This document shows, piece by piece, positions 63,251 to 64,000 of a DNA stretch of 64,000 nucleotides. This DNA comes from Lutibacter sp. (GTDB lineage: Bacteria; Bacteroidota; Bacteroidia; Flavobacteriales; Flavobacteriaceae): assembly GCF_016342705.1 (NCBI RefSeq), contig NZ_JAEINV010000001.1, positions 248,001 through 312,000 of the forward strand, written 5' to 3'. A model generated the notes under the pieces. That model saw only the letters and a program-made list of their open reading frames with translations. It was not told the origin of the DNA and made no database searches. Every line of letters starts with the position of its first letter. Position 1 is the first letter of the stretch. The position numbers and the translations under genes were made by a program.

Positions 63251-64000
63251 TTAAAATTGTTGTCCTATTATAAAGTGTGTTTGCCATCCAGATTTTTCTG
63301 TTCCACCTGGTAATGGATCAAATCCGTGTGCAAAATCAATACCTAATAAACCAAAGGCTGGCATAAAGATTCTTAAACCAACACCTGCTGATCTTTTTAA
63401 TTGGAAAGGATTAAAGTTTTTAAACCCATCATAAGAGTTACCTGCCTCTAAAAATCCTAATGCATAAATAGATGCTGAAGGTTTTAAGGTAATTGGATAT
63501 CTTAATTCTAATTGGAATTTATTATAAATAGTACCGCCATCAATGGAAGAAAGCTGTCCATTTTCATAACCTCTTAAAGCAATGGTTTCTCTACCATCTA
63601 ATTGGTATGATGCCATTCCATCTCCACCAACAAAGTAGCGTTCAAAAGGAGAGTCGCCTAATTTTTTATTATAGTTACCTAAAAATCCAAATTCAGCATT
63701 AGACATAATTACTAAATCTTTTGTTAATGCAGTATACCATTTTCCTTTAAAGAAGGCTTTGTAGTATTCTAACCATTTAAATTTTTCAGCTAACTCCATA
63801 TTAGTATAATCTTTTTCATTTAATAAAGAATATGGAATTGTTAATTTTGCACCAATGGTAAAGTCTGAACCTGATTTTGGAAAAATTGGGTTTGGACCTG
63901 CAGAACTTCTTCCTATTGAAATGTTATACGCTAAATTATTTAAATTTCCGTTACTTAAAGTTAGGTTTCCAATTCGCATGCCGTATTCTTTTAAGTCATA
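63251..64000 (-). CDS. bamA: BamA outer-membrane assembly factor, C-terminal part
   Basis: The 3' part of a 16-strand outer-membrane barrel; the frame is open to the window end ('YDLKEYG' before the ATG of the ORF track), so the start lies beyond 64000. Barrel features: 'FERYFVGGDGMASYQLDGRE' and 'ALRGYENGQLSS' correspond to the (V/I)RG(F/Y) region of Omp85 proteins, and the C-terminus 'SGWQTHFIIGQQF' ends in Phe as outer-membrane proteins do. Followed by two skp-like genes, which supports BamA over other Omp85 members. Confidence 0.9.
   Translation of the reverse strand, partial: YDLKEYGMRIGNLTLSNGNLNNLAYNISIGRSSAGPNPIFPKSGSDFTIGAKLTIPYSLLNEKDYTNMELAEKFKWLEYYKAFFKGKWYTALTKDLVIMSNAEFGFLGNYNKKLGDSPFERYFVGGDGMASYQLDGRETIALRGYENGQLSSIDGGTIYNKFQLELRYPITLKPSASIYALGFLEAGNSYDGFKNFNPFQLKRSAGVGLRIFMPAFGLLGIDFAHGFDPLPGGTEKSGWQTHFIIGQQF

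Noticed and set aside
1-64000. CRISPR arrays, rRNA, tRNA, insertion sequences, prophage
   Set aside because: I looked for regular spacer repeats, tRNA T-loops, transposase or integrase motifs and phage genes and saw none; a tRNAscan or ISfinder run would be needed to exclude short elements.

Overview
The window is AT-rich DNA from a member of the Bacteroidota, most probably a marine or aquatic Flavobacteriaceae. Evidence: short lipoprotein signals, a type IX secretion C-terminal domain, a PorP/SprF protein, an HYC_CC_PP protein, a DUF3347-carrying CusB, promoters of the TTG-N18-TAnnTTTG type, and few Shine-Dalgarno sequences. No rRNA, tRNA, CRISPR array or transposase gene was found by reading.

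Region 1 (1-24,200, all + strand) is a beta-1,3-glucan (laminarin/callose/curdlan-type) utilisation locus. It encodes a truncated clan GH-A hydrolase, a cytosolic GH149-type beta-1,3-glucan phosphorylase, a GH17 lipoprotein, a GPH-type MFS sugar:cation symporter, a GH3 beta-glucosidase, a clan GH-A lipoprotein, two cytosolic GH17 enzymes, an ADP-ribosylglycohydrolase-like lipoprotein, a secreted GH128-CBM6-T9SS endoglucanase, an esterase, a GH5 lipoprotein, a GH3 lipoprotein, a CotH-kinase-like lipoprotein and a GH2 enzyme. No SusC/SusD pair is in the window. The layout suggests cleavage outside and in the periplasm, import by the symporter, then phosphorolysis and hydrolysis in the cytosol.

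Region 2 (24,200-30,850) holds a convergent PfkB/KDG-kinase-like gene and a branched-chain amino acid cluster: leuC, leuD, a gene closely resembling Leptospira citramalate synthase, and leuB. Upstream of leuC lie a candidate promoter and a short ORF followed by a terminator-like hairpin. Two 80-bp intergenic repeats in opposite orientation bracket this region.

Region 3 (30,870-39,280, - strand) is a Cus-type Cu/Ag efflux operon: HYC_CC_PP protein, CusA (with an inserted membrane segment), CusC-like TolC protein, CusB with heavy-metal-binding and DUF3347 domains, a small heavy-metal-binding protein and a Met/His-rich lipoprotein.

Region 4 (39,300-61,000) is accessory: a small regulator, PorP, gamma-carbonic anhydrase, HU-like protein, a PAS histidine kinase, two GNATs, a lone beta-propeller lipoprotein, small membrane proteins, a serine hydrolase, a lone receiver, an aldo/keto reductase, a P-type ATPase, a VIT/CCC1 transporter, a CDF transporter, DUF2200, an amidohydrolase and a CPBP protease. 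It also holds several decayed genes (an HTH tail, a histidine kinase with three nonsense codons and a frameshift, a DUF2007 fragment, a carboxypeptidase-regulatory-like tail and an aminotransferase fragment) and a degenerate ~65-bp intergenic motif repeated upstream of genes.

Region 5 (61,000-64,000, - strand) is core: the 3' end of bamA, two OmpH/Skp chaperone genes and murI.
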